NCBI RefSeq assembly: GCF_040939455.1
Contig: NC_134108.1
Coordinates: 49,537,501-49,601,500, forward strand
Length of the DNA stretch: 64,000 nt
Source: Microcebus murinus
Taxonomy: Eukaryota; Chordata; Mammalia; Primates; Cheirogaleidae
Reading direction: 5' to 3'
The notes under the pieces were generated by a model. It was not told the origin of the DNA and ran no database searches. It was given only the letters and a program-made list of their open reading frames with translations. Position 1 is the first letter of the stretch, and every line of letters begins with the position of its first letter. Positions 13,263-26,323 of the stretch are shown one piece after another. A program made the position numbers and the translations under genes.

Positions 13263-14088
13263 ATTAGTTTCACTGGTCACCTAAGAGCGAAAAAAGAAAA
13301 GCAGGCTATTCCTGAGTTCCAGTGACCTCTGGGGGCACACTGGGGAGACTCACCTGGGAATCCCCCACATGCTGAAGGCAGAACACCTGGTGAGGGAGGC
13401 ACGGAGCAGACGGGCCTAGGGCCCCGCGCTAGCCCTGGCTTCACCCTCGTCTTGGGTCAAATCTGCTTCCCAGCCTCTTTCTCCTGCCCCAAAGCATCAC
13501 CTTCTTTAGAGTCAAAAGCAAGTTATTTATTCTACCTTAGTTTATAGGTAGAAATGTAATTTCTAGGGTGATAAAATATATATAAAACCATGAATTTTTC
13601 CACTTTATACTTGAATATTAATAATGGTGGGAAAACGAATCATGCATAAACTCCTTCACTCGGCTGTTCACAATCATGTAGCCCCAACCCAGGAGTTTGA
13701 GGTCTGGGCCTCAGGCCCTTCCCAGGTAGCTGCAGTCAGGTAAGGTGGTGGAGCCTGCACTAGATGAGCGCTCACCCACTGGGCTTCTCTACTTCCTTAG
13801 GCTTCTCTACTTCCTCAGGAGCCGCAGAGGCTCACGGTTCCCTGGAGCACTGGGTCTCAACATTTAAAGGGCAGAAGACTCACCTGGGGCAGGGGAAGAG
13901 TTAAAAGGCATATTTCAAGACTTTAACGGCATTTTACAGGGTCAGTTTCTGGGTATTTGAATGAGTCCCACAGCTGATGTGAAGCAGTCATTACCTGGCC
14001 CCCATAAGGGGAAGGAGCCTCAGCAGACAGAGAAATGTTACAATTCAAATGCTGAAATTTTTGACGTTGTTACAGAAACTGATTTTCT

Positions 14089-14398
<310 letters not shown>

Positions 14399-14559
14399 TG
14401 AATTTCTGTATTAGCTGGATGCATGTTCTCCCACGTGGTTTAATGTGCAGTCAGCAGCTTGGACAGGAGTTCAAGACTAAATTTGTTGACTTTTGAGTTA
14501 TGACATGGAAGTGATAAGTCACTGGGGCAGATCTTGGTCAGAATTTAAGAATCATTTTT

Positions 14560-14725
14560 AGAGACAGGCAACAACAAGTGAGGTTTTGGACTCAGCAACT
14601 GCCACTTACTAACTTAGGGACCTAGGAAAGTTAATCTATCTCACTGAGCCTGTTTCCTTATCTGTAAAATGCTGAAAATAATAATAACTTCCCCTCCCAC
14701 TGTTGTGATGCGATAAATACAAAAA
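14560..14725 (+). repeat. MIR
   Basis: GCCACTTACTAACTTAGGGA, TCACTGAGCCTGTTTCCTTA and TCTGTAAAATGCTGAAAATA mark the MIR middle. Confidence 0.75.
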
Positions 14726-14926
14726 CACCCCTTTCTACTACAAAGCTCCATGATAAAGAAAAGCATTGTCACTTACACACACAGCTGGCTCGGCTGCTCT
14801 GCCCCTCAGGCCCTCAGGCCCATGTGCACCTTGCTTCTGGCACTTGTCATAGCTGTGTGGGTCTTGTCTGTGCACCTGACATCGCTCCCCAGTGAAACAG
14901 CTACCTGCCTCTATTTCTGGAATCTT

Positions 14927-15124
14927 GTTATAAACTGAATGTCTGTGTCTCCCCAGAATCCACATTAACGCCCTACCCCCGAGAAAACCCTTTCCAGATA
15001 CTGACCCCGCTGGCAACTTGACCTTGGACTTCTGGTCTCCAGAACTGTAAGAAAATACATTTCTGTTGTTTAAGCCACCAAATTTATGGCATTTTGTTAT
15101 GGCAGTCTGAGCAGACTAAAACAA
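14927..15124 (+). repeat. MLT1-type LTR, internally deleted
   Basis: The start ATAAACTGAATGTCTGTGTC and the end 'CCAGAACTGTAAGAAAATAC...TTTAAGCCACCAAATTTATG...GACTAAAAC' are the two ends of an MLT1 LTR with the middle missing. Confidence 0.7.
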
Positions 15125-15394
15125 ACTTGTAACATATAGCATAGGGCTGATTATGCTGGAAGGACTCAATGGATGGTTCTTAAATTGACTAAAACGGGTG
15201 GGTGGGGGGCTTCACAGATTACCCTAAAACATCGTTTTTGTCAGGCATTAAATTTCCTTTCACAACAAGATCTTTACAAGTCTGATTAGTAGGACTAAAT
15301 TGATTGCCCTGGATTGCAGTTAATTCCCTACACACCAGTAGGCAGAGGTGCCTGTGAGAAACGACAGGTCTGAGAAGTAGAAAAAGGTGCTGTG

Positions 15395-15783
15395 AACCGC
15401 ATGCTGTCCGACTAAAATCCCTGTGTTGAAGCCCTACTCCCAGTATGATTACATGTGAAGGTAGGGCTTCTAAGAGGCATAGAGTTAAATGAGCTCACAA
15501 GGGTAGGGTCCTAATCCTACAGGACTGGGGACCTTATAAGAAGAGGAAGAGAGAGAGAGACTGTCCACCTCCCCCAAGTGCTTGCACCAAGGAAAGGCCA
15601 CGTGAGCACACAGGGAGCAGCTGGCTGTCTGCAAGCCAGGAAGAAGACCCTCACCAGGAACTGAGTTGGCTGGCACCTTGATCTTCAACTTCCCAGCCTC
15701 CAGAAGTGTCAGAAATACATTTCCATTGTTTAAGTTGCCCAGTCTGTGTATTCTGTTATGGCAGCCCAAGTAGACTAATACAA
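15395..15783 (+). repeat. MLT1-type LTR
   Basis: 'GTTGAAGCCCTACTCCCAGT...GGACCTTATAAGAAGAGGAA...TTGATCTTCAACTTCCCAGC...CATTTCCATTGTTTAAGTTG...GACTAATAC' follows the MLT1 consensus in order. The 128-codon minus frame here is non-coding. Confidence 0.8.
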
Positions 15784-16262
15784 GGGGAAAGATAAGAACT
15801 GAATGACTGGGGTCTGTAATTACAGATAATATGAGAACCTGAAGGAAAAAAAAGAAATTAACTCTAATCATATGGATTGCCCCAGGACAAATTTGGGATC
15901 TTAAACTCTTTGCTTAAACTCTTTATGGCTAGTGTAGCCAATTTTTGTTCATTTGATCAGTGTAATTTTTTAAAATTGCAATATAATTCACAAACCATAG
16001 TATTTGCCCCTTTAAAGTGGGTTTTAGTAATAATCTATATTACTATGTTTTCTTTTTCTTTCTTTCTCTCTCTCTCTCTCTCTTTAATCTGGATTACTTT
16101 TAAGGCGGTTCTGAACAGAACCTAGCTGTGTTTCCTTCACACAGCTAGGAAAACTGTTCCAAGTGAACCACTTGTACTAATGAAATCCTCACCGCACCCC
16201 AACCACAGAACTGTCTGGGAGGCGCGGAAGCCCTGGCTGCAGCCAGCAGCCCCGGTTCTCAC

Positions 16263-16581
16263 CCAGCGTGGTCAGGAGCAGGCCCACTGCTGGCCGGCTG
16301 GCAGCCAAGGCCTGGCCGACGCCGGGGTGAATGGCCATGTTGGCCAGCAGGCGGGTCAGCTTGATGAGCAGGTCCTCCGCCTCTGACGGCGGCCTCTGCG
16401 CCCGGGGCGGCTCCGCTCCTTCGCAGGCTTGCTTCTGAGAGTGCAGATCGGCTTGGTGGAACGTGTGGAACAAGGACAGCAGAGTTTGGATGCTCCCTTT
16501 CTCTTTGGAAAACTGCTCCCGAGCCTGGTTATTCTTCGCTGTCAGGTTGCCAAGAATAAAAACAATACGAATGACTAAATC
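16263..16581 (-). CDS. ARMC2: ARMC2 coding exon g (largest)
   Basis: 319-nt exon, acceptor TTTATTGCAG, donor ACGCTGG|GTGAGA. It starts in phase 0 and leaves one base (G of GAA). It encodes DLVIRIVFILGNLTAKNNQA, then REQFSKEKGSIQTLLSLFHT, a polar insert rich in Gln, Glu, Ala and Pro (HSQKQACEGAEPPRAQRPPS), then EAEDLLIKLTRLLANMAIHP and a final GVGQAL...VGLLLTTL. 'FILGNLTAKN' and 'LTRLLANMAIHPGVG' are armadillo helix-3 signatures. The insert splits two repeats and looks disordered. Its 3' half is much more GC-rich than the surrounding intron. The plus strand also has a 68-codon frame here, read as a shadow. Confidence 0.96.
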
Positions 16582-17040
16582 CTGCAATAAATGAAAGACA
16601 AAGAGTTACAAGTGCAAAGGGGCTGGAACGAGTTGTTGGAAAGAGTAGAGCATTTAATTTATTTGCCATTTAATTAATGGTAAGATGGAAGGCGTCTGGC
16701 TTCTCCCTCATACAGTATTTGGTTCCCGAGATTGGTGCAAATTGACAGAGATTAAAAGCACTTGGCGGCAATGAAAGCATAGAGACTGATTGATGCCATC
16801 AGCTAGGTCTATTAATTTCAGATCCCTCATCTGAAATTCTGGCTGGCTTTTTTCTCTTTTTCTCTTCTGAGAACAATTAGTAGAGTGGGATAGCATTATT
16901 AAAAATATGTCATGTAAAGCTAAGTTTTGACAACAACAGGTTTCCTGAGTGTCCGCATCTTTTCCTAAAAATTCATCTCCTGCTCAAGCATTCATTGTGT
17001 TTCTGAAAATCAGGTGTTTTCCAAATAGTGGATTGAGTTG

Positions 17041-17243
17041 CAGAAGGTTTCATAATTTTGGCACTATTGACACTTTGGGCCAGATAATTCTTTGTTGTGG
17101 AGTGCTGTCCTGTGCACTGTAGGGTGTTTAGCAGCATCCCTGGCCTCTACCTACTGATGCCAGTAGCACCTCTCCAGATGTGACAACCGAAAATGTCTAA
17201 ATGTCTCCTGGAAGCAAAATCGCCCCCAGTTGAGAACCACTGC
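17041..17243 (-). mobile_element. MER20 (hAT-Charlie MITE)
   Basis: Read in reverse it starts CAGTGGTTCTCAACTGGGGG and runs through CAGGGATGCTGCTAAACACC to TGTCAATAGTGCC, the MER20 consensus. Nearly full length. Confidence 0.88.
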
Positions 17244-17315
17244 GTTACATACAGACACCACTTTAAAACAGGGCCTGCCAATTCTTGAACAGGGTGTTGG
17301 TTACATAAGTGACAC

Positions 17316-17600
17316 TTTTTTTTTCTTTTTGAGAAAGAGTCTGGCTCTGTTGTCCCTGGTAGAGTGCAGAGGTGTCATTACAGCTCACAGGAACCTCAAA
17401 CTCCTGGGCTCAAGCAATCCTTCTGCTTCAGCCTCCCAAGTAGCTGGGATTACAGGCATAAACTGCGATGCCCAGTTAATTTTTCTATTTTTCTATTTTT
17501 AGCTCTTGCTCAGGCTAGTCTCCTACTCCTGAGCTCAAGTGATCCTTCCGCCTGGGCCTCCCAGAGTGCTAGGAGCACAGGTGTGAGCCATCATGCCCAA
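17316..17600 (-). mobile_element. Alu dimer
   Basis: T-run, TCTGGCTCTGTTGTCCCTGG, then TATTTTTAGCTCTTGCTCAG and an end ...GTGAGCCATCATGCCCAAC. Short duplication ACACTTT on both sides. The middle is shortened. Confidence 0.88.
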
Positions 17601-17854
17601 CACTTTCATAATTATTTGCTAAGTTGTGCATATATATTTTATATACTTCTCTGTATACAGCTATATTTCACAATTTTAAAATGCCTTTAAAAAATCCCAA
17701 GCTGAGAACTTGTTAAAATTAAAGAAGATACAAAAATCATTATGTTTTTAGTTTGACAGCAACGCACGGACACATAAATCAAGATTAGCCTCCCCGTGGG
17801 TGGTGAAGGAAGTCCCCTGGGGAGAGGCGACTTCAAAGGACTACTCACTGAGGG

Positions 17855-17990
17855 GCTATAACTGCCCTGAGTGCTAATATTTACTGTGACACTGTGCCAT
17901 TTTACAGACAAGAAACTGGGGCTTGGAGAAACTGGCCAGGTCACATGGCTGGTGAGGGGTAGAGTCCGGATTTGAATCTGGGATTACTTG
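17855..17990 (-). repeat. MIR fragment
   Basis: TTTTACAGACAAGAAACTGG...GGTCACATGGCTGGTGAGGG...GGATTTGAATCTGGG is MIR in reverse. Confidence 0.7.
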
Positions 17991-18952
17991 CACTCTGGAG
18001 TCCTTTCTACACCAAATCCTGCTTCCCATACAGGTGTCTCTTAGTTTATCTCCTGCCTTCTAGCAGAACAGTTAAAGAATTATCTCCTTTTAAAATGCAA
18101 ATATGTACCCAGAGGGATTACCATAAACCTGCCTTTGTTTATCAGATTAATAGTTAGCAGCAGCCTCAAGGAAGGGGGACAAAGGGCAGAGGGCTGGGCC
18201 CACTTTCATCAAAGAGTGCATGTCCAGGTGGGCCCCTGGGGGCCACCTGAACAGGGTATCGGGCGGTGCAAAGGACAGCAGAGGATCAGGGACGAAGGGC
18301 AGCTTGTGGATTTGCCCTAGGACCTCTGCCAACACCAACTGGTTCCTGCTTGTCCTTGAAAAAAAAAAAAAAAAAAAGTCTGCACTGACACTCACTGGCA
18401 GAGAAGACAGGCTGCCACTTACGCAGCTGGGAACCATTTGCCAAACATTAAGAAAGGATGGAGCCCAACACCATGGCAAAAACTGGAGCCCTTCCAGGAG
18501 AGAGTTCATTTTTGGAAGCATTTCAACTCACAGCAGTCAACCAATCATAGCAGCCATCCAATTAGGAGAACCTGCTCCTGCCTCCACCTGGAGAAATGGA
18601 ACGTTGGCCGCTGATAATTTCTCAACGCTGGGGGGCTGGGAGCACACACTCATAAACAAGCATTAGATATGGTGCTCTGAAGCTGTATAATCTATTCGAG
18701 AAGACAAGGCTAACATATGTGCGGGGAAAGCAAAGACTAAAACAGCTAAGCAAGAAGCTAGACACTGAAGGGGGTTGTGAATTCCAGCTCCAGAGCCAGG
18801 TGGGCTGGGCTCACACAGGTCACTGTACTTACCTCTCTGTGCCTCCATTAACTCATGGGCAAAATGGGGAAACTATCTGTGAGATAGAAAACTATCTGTG
18901 AGATAAACTGTGAGATTTCATGAGATAAAACAGGCAAAACAAAAATTGTTTG

Positions 18953-19506
18953 TGCTGGCGTGGATGCGGAGAGAGAGGAACACTCCTACACTGCTGGTGG
19001 GACTGCAAACTAGTTCAACCTCTGTGGAAAGCAATATGGAGATATCTTAAAGTGATACAAGTGAATCTACCATTTGATCCAGCAATCCCATTACTGGGCA
19101 TCTACCCAAAAGATCCAATGACATTCTAAAAAAAGACACCTGCACTTGAATGTTTATAGCAGCACAATTCATAATTGCAAGGCTGTGGAAACAGCCCAAG
19201 TGCCCATCAATCCAAGAATGGATTAATAAAATGTGGTATATGTATACCATGGAGTACTCACCAGCAAACTGGTATTAACTGAGCAGCATCTAAATGGACA
19301 CATAGGTACTACAGTAATAGGGTATTGGCCAGGTGGGAGGGGGAGGGGGAGGGGGCGGGTATATACATACATAATGAGTGAGATGTGCACCATCTGGGGG
19401 AGGGTCATGCTGGAAACTCAGACTTGTGGGGGGAGGAGGGAAAGGGCATTTATTGAAACCTTAAAATCTGTACCCCCATAATATGCTGAAATAAAAATAA
19501 ATTAAA
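18953..19506 (+). mobile_element. 5'-truncated L1 insertion (lemur-type 3' end)
   Basis: Contains the end of ORF2 (CTCCTACACTGCTGGTGGGA, CCCATTACTGGGCATCTACC) and a 3' UTR ending GTACCCCCATAATATGCTGA plus A-rich tail. A perfect 12-bp duplication AAAAATTGTTTG flanks it (18941-18952 and 19507-19518). Low divergence suggests a fairly recent insertion. It lies antisense to ARMC2. It is too truncated to be mobile. Confidence 0.95.
19335..19359 (+). other. G-quadruplex-forming tract in L1 3' UTR
   Basis: Five runs of three or more G separated by single A or C. This is the polypurine tract typical of mammalian L1 3' UTRs. Confidence 0.85.
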
Positions 19507-20149
19507 AAAAATTGTTTGAACTTTTTGTGTATTATCAATAAAATGCTGACTAATGAATAACATTCAACTCTGTGGACAGACCCAACAGTCTTAGAAGGGT
19601 TTAAAGAGGATGCTCAGTGCTCAGTGGAGGGAACAGCAGGGTTATCACAAAGGGGTCTGAGTTTAACCTAGGGAAATGAGCCTATGTCTGCAGGGAGGAG
19701 AGTGAGCTGGCAGGGGAAGAGGAGTCCTGAGAGTATCTGGAACAATCTCCTTCGTGGGCCTGGGGTCATCTTCTCATTCTTTGATCATCTGATTGTTCCC
19801 TAAAGAAGCTGAATCCTGTGGGCCTGAAATCTAAAACTAGCACACACAATTTGATTATAATATTCAAATCCCGCTTCACATAAAACCAGAGGTTATATAG
19901 CAAAGGCCCTTCCCTGGGCTCTGAAAGGAGAGCACTGACTTGGTAGCTTCTCTTCCACCCTGGCCAGACCCAGTAGAAAAGCAGAAAAGCGGCCTTACAG
20001 TCAGGACAGGGGTATTTCCAAGTATTAAGCTCCTTAAAGGAAAATTCCATTTTATATTTTTAAGCTGAGGACTCTGAGCAAAATTTTCATGTCAGCTTTG
20101 ATACATGTTTTCTGATTAAATACACTATGACACAAGTTCCACTTCTGGA

Positions 20150-20196
20150 AAATCATCATCATCATAATAATAGCAGCAGCAGTAGTAGTAGCAGCA
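20150..20196. repeat. Trinucleotide repeats (CAT)n/(AGC)n/(AGT)n
   Basis: ATCATCATCATCATAATAAT followed by AGCAGCAGCAGTAGTAGTAG; interrupted triplets just before a MIR. Confidence 0.9.
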
Positions 20197-20345
20197 ACTA
20201 ACACAATAACACAGTACTTATGATGTTCCAGGCACTGTTCTAAGCATTTATAGTAATATACACAAATTAGCTAATTCACTAAAAATGATAAATTCCACAT
20301 CTTTAATCTGAACAAAGCTATTTGCGATCTCTTTTACAATCCAGA
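20197..20345 (-). repeat. MIR
   Basis: ATGTTCCAGGCACTGTTCTAAGC-like wording followed by a diverged tail. Confidence 0.65.
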
Positions 20346-22128
20346 GAGCAACCTCCCTCATACACTTGACAGCAGTTATGTTAACAATGTTTGAACTTCA
20401 ACATGATCCCTGGATTACACTGTTCTCCCACTGCCACAAAAGCACATTGAACAAGACAGAGAAGATGTTATGAGTGATTTTGAATGATTTCTTAAGAAAT
20501 GTAATAAATAGTTGCACTCTGCTCCCTAAATCATTACCAGGACTAGTCAATTTACCCCCTACATGTCACTGCCATCCTCTGAGGATGCCGGCTGGCCGTC
20601 GTCTCCCCAGGCCTTGCTGCTGCACCTCCGCCTACCTGGACTGGCTTGTCTTGGTCTAACCCGGCAGGCTGCGTAGGCCTGCGCCACCTCCACCTGGCAG
20701 CGCTGATTTGCCAGGGGTATTTAGACCAGACTCCTGGCTGTAGGTAAAAGCAGATTTCCTTAGTGAGCATTATTCTTCAAAATTCAAATTACCTCTACCC
20801 ACTGTCACATGTGGTCTAATCTAGGAAGACTAAGTGCTGCTTTTCTTTTTCCAAAAATTCCTTCAGGCTCCTTCCGCTTCTAAAATTCTTTGATTCTAAT
20901 ATTTCTGTAGGCCCTAACGCGGTGCAGATTGTTAAGCCTAAAGTGGGGAAGAAGAAACTCTAGGCTGTGGGGCAGCAAGAGTTAACACTGTCACAATCCC
21001 TCTTCCCTGCCTTCAGATGGAAAAAGGAGGGGGTGGTTCCTGGCAGCCGCGGTGCCAACTGAAGCATGGCATGCGAGCGCAACAAATGGGGTGGCAGATT
21101 GCGCCGTCTGCAGCACCAAACTTCCAGCAACTGCTATGCTCGCTGTTTCTGTCCTCTTTCCCAAGGTTGGCTAAGGCATCTTTTTCTTTTCTTTCCTCTT
21201 TTCTCAAATATATCTTCCGTGGATCTAGGGAGTATGGAATAGGCCAGAATAGAAGCAGTCTCACAGGAGGTTGGCAGAGGTGGTGTTTCCTCTTGCCCGT
21301 GCCAGAGCTTGTCTTGACTCATCTGGAATGCTGAAGGAGGAGGCTGAGCAAGGGGGCTTGGCAAGGCCCCTCGCCTCGCCACGGGTGGCCCCTGCCCCCA
21401 CATCCTGCACTCTGAAACCACCCCGGCTGAAGCAAGGTCTGCACTGGGCAGGATTACTAGGAGATTGTCTGTTGTTCCACAGCCCGATCCATCTCAAGCC
21501 CACAAAATATCACTTAATTAAATATCCTTTAAAGATTTGTCAAAATTAAACCAAGGCCAAAATTGCCGATTTGTAGGGAGCACCAATCCCACAGCAGAAA
21601 ATGATTTCATCAATATGCAGTTCTCCTTTGAGGCACAGACTCCCTCCTTTATTCTTAGACAATATCTGAGAATCATCTATAAATGAACACTCCGCTTTCA
21701 TAACATTTTTATTAAATTTAACACAAAGTTACATATTCATACCACAACTATGTGGTTTTGAAGTAGCAAAATGAAGATGAATCAGGACAGACAGGACAGA
21801 GAATTTTGTTTTTCTAAAGAAGGCAGTCTAGTATAACCAGTTCATATTGACTTTCTGATTCTGCTTAAAACAGAATCAGCCTGGCAACAGCTATGGCCAA
21901 CCAGAACTTAGACGAACAGGTACACCTACTGCAAAACGCCCGACCTCAACAGAGCATCCCAGTCCTGGCTTGTGGGACATTCTCCTTCGTTTAGCATATG
22001 TTGTGCCCTTATGAGCAAGCACGTGACTCAGTCTGAACGGGCCCCACAAGCCTGAAAATGAAGTTATTTTAACAGAACAAAGCAAGCAGCAGGACACTGC
22101 TCAACAGAATGGGCTATGTCGGATCTCC

Positions 22129-22170
22129 AACAGCAGCAGCAGTAGCAGTAGCTGTTACAGTAGCTGTTAA
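22129..22170. repeat. (CAG)n-like imperfect repeat
   Basis: AGCAGCAGCAGTAGCAGTAG and AGCTGTTACAGTAGCTGTTA, a short imperfect triplet block. Confidence 0.75.
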
Positions 22171-22184
22171 ATGTCACATCCTGT

Positions 22185-22320
22185 GTGAGAGACATTGGCC
22201 CAAAGCCAATGAAGGAGATTTAACCCTGACTCAGAGATGTGGAGACGGAGCCTTCAGGAGACTCACTAGGCCCAAAGTCAAACACTGGTGCGGAGAAGAG
22301 CCAGGACTTGAACAATCCCT
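22185..22320 (-). repeat. MIR-like fragment
   Basis: GAGATGTGGAGACGGAGCCT and AGAGCCAGGACTTGAACAAT are MIR words in reverse; diverged. Confidence 0.5.
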
Positions 22321-22379
22321 TCTGTTCACACTAATGGTTTCCAAAACCACCTCCAGCCCAACTCTCTGTTCCCAGTGAC

Positions 22380-22770
22380 CCTCGCTGCCCCAACCCCCCA
22401 GCCCAGCACCATCAATTCCTCTCTATTCCACACCCCTCACAACCAGTCACCAAGTCCTCTCAACTCTGTCATCTCAAAGTGTCCCCCAACTGCCCCGTCC
22501 ATGCCTGCGCTGGCTAATCTAGCTATAGACTGCTGTCAGAGACCCTTTACAGCCTTCTCCTCTGCAGTCGACAGTAACGCCACTTCCTGAAGCTCTTACC
22601 TCATCCCTTTGCTCAAAAACATCCGCTGTCTATTAAATAAATGTCAGAGCCGGCACCCAGCGCACCATCTGGGCTGTGCGACCACTGCAGCATTACCTCA
22701 CACGGCTCCCCACCCACGGCCACCACAGTGAGCGCGGCCCTCCCCGGCTCCCACACCCTTCCTACCGGAC
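22380..22770 (+). repeat. L2 fragment
   Basis: CACCAAGTCCTCTCAACTCT, ACTGCTGTCAGAGACCC and TTTGCTCAAAAACATCCGCT follow the order of the L2 3' region. High C content explains the chance frames. Confidence 0.6.
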
Positions 22771-24334
22771 CTTAAAATAACTGATGTGCATAATGGTGAC
22801 CATGGGGAAGGAACGATATCAAGCTGTCACAGAAAGAATAAACTATGTTCCAAAGACTCCACTTAGGAGAGAACTACTTCTACTAAGTAAAGGCAAATAA
22901 TTTTATATAGATTTTCAAGAATAGGTTGAAACTGAAGGGGGTGTAAATGTCTTTAATATCCGAACCCTCTCCTAACCAGAAAATTAATCAAGATGCCCTG
23001 TTTAAAATTTGGTTACAGACTTCTCATGCCTGAGAGCTGAATCGGGATTTGCAATTTGCATTGTTTATCCAACTTTCTACCCTTGTACAAAACCCAAACG
23101 TTAACTGAGTTTGCAGGTGGCTTAAAGAACAGATACCTTTGAGCAAACTGGAAGACAGACCGTGTGCTACTGCAAACATGCTAACTAACAATCGGGCACA
23201 GAAAGTGGGTCAACAATTTGCATAAGTGTTTAACTTTATAGAATGGAAGAATCTGAAATGTTGGCGACCCAAAACCAAGAATCTAAGTAGAAAATCATTT
23301 TAAAACCAGAGGAGACTGTACTTGATTCCTCTCGCCATCCCTCTATCCATCCTATCAGCAATCATTTATTGAGCACTCACTAGATTCCTCTGAATGCAGC
23401 TGTAACTCAAAGTACTAGAATTTCACTGTGTTCAGTTCTTTTTTAAGCTAACAGACATCAGGTGTTTGGGTTCCGTGCTGAGTGGAGGAAGGGCCAGTTT
23501 CACAAGGGCAAAGCGGCAGGAACTGGAAAGAATGAACAGGCTAAGGGTTTATTGTGTAGCCTGCCCAGACGGTCAGGGTTGCAGACCAAGGCCAAGGCTG
23601 AAAATGGAGCGTGCTCAGCCAAATGCTCCCAGCACCTACTGGGAAGGTGCCTACGAGGGGCTGGGAAGACAGCCACAGGACACACTCCTACCAGGGAGAA
23701 GGCTGAAGGCCAGCCGGAGCCAAGATGAACAAATCCTCGATGGCCCCAAAGAGCATGGAGAAGAGAGGTCGTGTTCTCTCTGGACTGCTGAATGGCTGTG
23801 GTTGCATTAGAAATGAACAGCTAGAAAAACGGTGGATGTTTTTGCTTTCAGCCCATACTATCCAGACATTCCGAGTCTCAATTTCTGACACCAGGACAGT
23901 TAAGCATTCCAAATCAGTGTCCCTGTGTACACAAGGCTGAAGACAACATATGCTAATAGAAGTCTGAACGGAGTGAGAGAGGCGTGACCTTAACAGCAGC
24001 ACCACCAGGGCGATTCCCAGTGTCTGCGAAGCCTCCAAAGATGGTCCTGCCTCTGGAAATTGTTTTAAAAAACCAAGAAATGAACCCTATCTACAAGAGG
24101 AGAGGATTAAATAGAAGTGAGTCAATGGACACATGGGGAAATGGAGATAAAGGTTGTCCTTTTCAGATTGTGACCTTTGCGAAATATTGCCAGTCTTTTA
24201 AAAGTCTTATTTGAGACATTTTACCAGATCCCTTGCCCAGCAGATATTTACAGCAGAAGTGGGGAAAATCCCTTCATGTTCTTCCAGAAAACAAACGCAG
24301 GCATATTTTGCTGCGACGCTAAATGTGGCAACAC

Positions 24335-24342
24335 TGACGTCA
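24335..24342. promoter_or_regulatory. Perfect CRE palindrome (candidate)
   Basis: TGACGTCA in a locally CpG-richer part (about 24310-24400) of a repeat-poor intronic stretch. CREB/ATF proteins bind this word; whether it is used here cannot be seen. Confidence 0.35.
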
Positions 24343-26323
24343 GAGGCGCCTCCTAAGGCGGACTCTGCTTCCCGGGGCTGATAGCAACCCCGCGCTTCCC
24401 TTCGTTATTAAGCCCATCTGTTTGCACATTTGGTTTGTACCAAATGCAGTTTACACCATAAAGCAGACAATATGTGCATCTGTCTTAAGTGAGATTTGTC
24501 ATTTAGCTGAATTTTGGTCAGTGTTTTTAATAGATACTTCACCCGACTCTGAAGTTTAGCTTTCACATTGCATCAGGCCGGCTGAAATGCTGGTTCTGTC
24601 CCAGCGTTTGTGCGTGTGGGAACTGGAGTCACTAGTTGTATCATGGATCTTAGACAAATTAACCACATAGATATGAGCCAAAGGCATCTCCCTGGCTCTC
24701 CCTGCAGAAGTCTTTCATGAGAGCTGGAAGGAGCTGGCACCTTTCCATGGAGACCGCTGAGGACCCAGAAGCCCCGGCTATCCCGTCAGAGACAGACCGA
24801 GGCCCGCTTCACCCAGGGCTGTGAGCAGAGACAGGTGGTGTAAACCAGACCGTGTTCTAGTTTAAACAAACTAATCACTCTCAATTTATCTGTTGCAAAC
24901 TGGCAAAGGTTAGATATGAGTATATATTATGAACTGTCTCAAAACAGGACAGCTGCAGGAATACTTGCTGATTATTTTAACAGCAAAATTTGGTGTTTGT
25001 TTCACTAACAAGTCAACAACTCATGCTCCTCTGGCTATTATGGTGAACGTGCCTCCCCTCTGAGCGCCCTGAGCAGAAGGCCCTGTGTGCACTGCCCCCT
25101 CCCAGCGGCCCACTCTGGCCAGTGCCTGCAGCCTCATCCGTGCAAACTAGGTTTGGTCCCAGGACAACTTGTTTTGACACAAGTTTGGCAGAGAAAATCC
25201 GTGGAAGAGGCTAACGTACCATCCTGTTTTCTCCAGCTAAGACTCTGTCTCTGAGCTGCCAGTGCAAAAGGCAAAAGGTGAGTGGTTATTACCACTTATT
25301 AGGAAACCTACAGCACCTGGTGGGGCTTGCCAATTTGGTTCCCTCTTTGTCAGAGAGATTCACTGTCGGCCACATTCCTGTAGAGGAAGACTGGCCCTGA
25401 TTTGATTAATCACTTTAAAATCTCTTGAGGTTTTGTGGGACCTGCCCCTGCTGTCAATATTGGAGAAAAGTATTTCAAGGAACCAACTTAATAACTTATA
25501 CTATAGGCTCCCAAAAACCTGCTGCTCACTTGAAACAAATAAAAAAAAAATTAGAAATCTCACTACTTTAAAACCCATTATCTGTCTTTATAATATTGCT
25601 TTTTTAAAAAAAAATATATACATATATCCATGTTCCTTGTAAATATTAATGATTTCTACACATTCTACAGATGTGTAGAAAATAAAAGTGAAAACCTCTC
25701 CCTTCACCCCTCATTATGGATGGACTTAATACATACAGATTAAAGTATATTTAGAAAGACCCATTCTTATATGCTGAAATCGGACTTTACCTTGACAAGA
25801 GATATAGAATATAAAAATAATGGACATTTTTTTCTTTTGATATTTTCTCATGGTAAATAAAAAATTCTATTTTTTTCCCCCTTTAATGGAAAACAACAGC
25901 AGATGGAGAAGGAAATATTCTGCTCCTCCCGACAGCAATCAGCTCTGATGCTACCTGGTTCAAAACAGGATTTCCCCCTTGGTGGACTGTGACAGCTACT
26001 GGCAACTTCCTGTGAAACTCCCCACCCACCTGCTAAGATCATTTAGAGAGGTGTGTGTAGGTGACATTTCATTTATCACTATAAAGGGTGTTTTTTTTTC
26101 TTTATTCTTTTTTTTTTTTTAAGATTTCTGTTTTCATGTTTTTTGAAAACACAGCCATAAACATGATTTAATTTAAAAATGAGTCTTTAAAAAAATGAAA
26201 CTTTTGCTGATTCTACATGTAGTCAGGCTTTTAAGACAGAGGCACTACTAACCTCTCAGAACAAAGATAATATATACTCTTTCTGATTGTTTAATTACTT
26301 GGTGATAGCTATGTATATTAAGA

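Noticed and set aside
13846..13990. Possible further MER5-like element
   Set aside because: Only the opening words resemble MER5; too weak to call.
16180..16386. 68-codon plus-strand frame over the largest exon
   Set aside because: Shadow of the GC-rich ARMC2 exon on the other strand.
18220..18666. 148-codon plus-strand frame
   Set aside because: Contains a lysine run from an A-tract and no family signature; an opposing minus frame exists.
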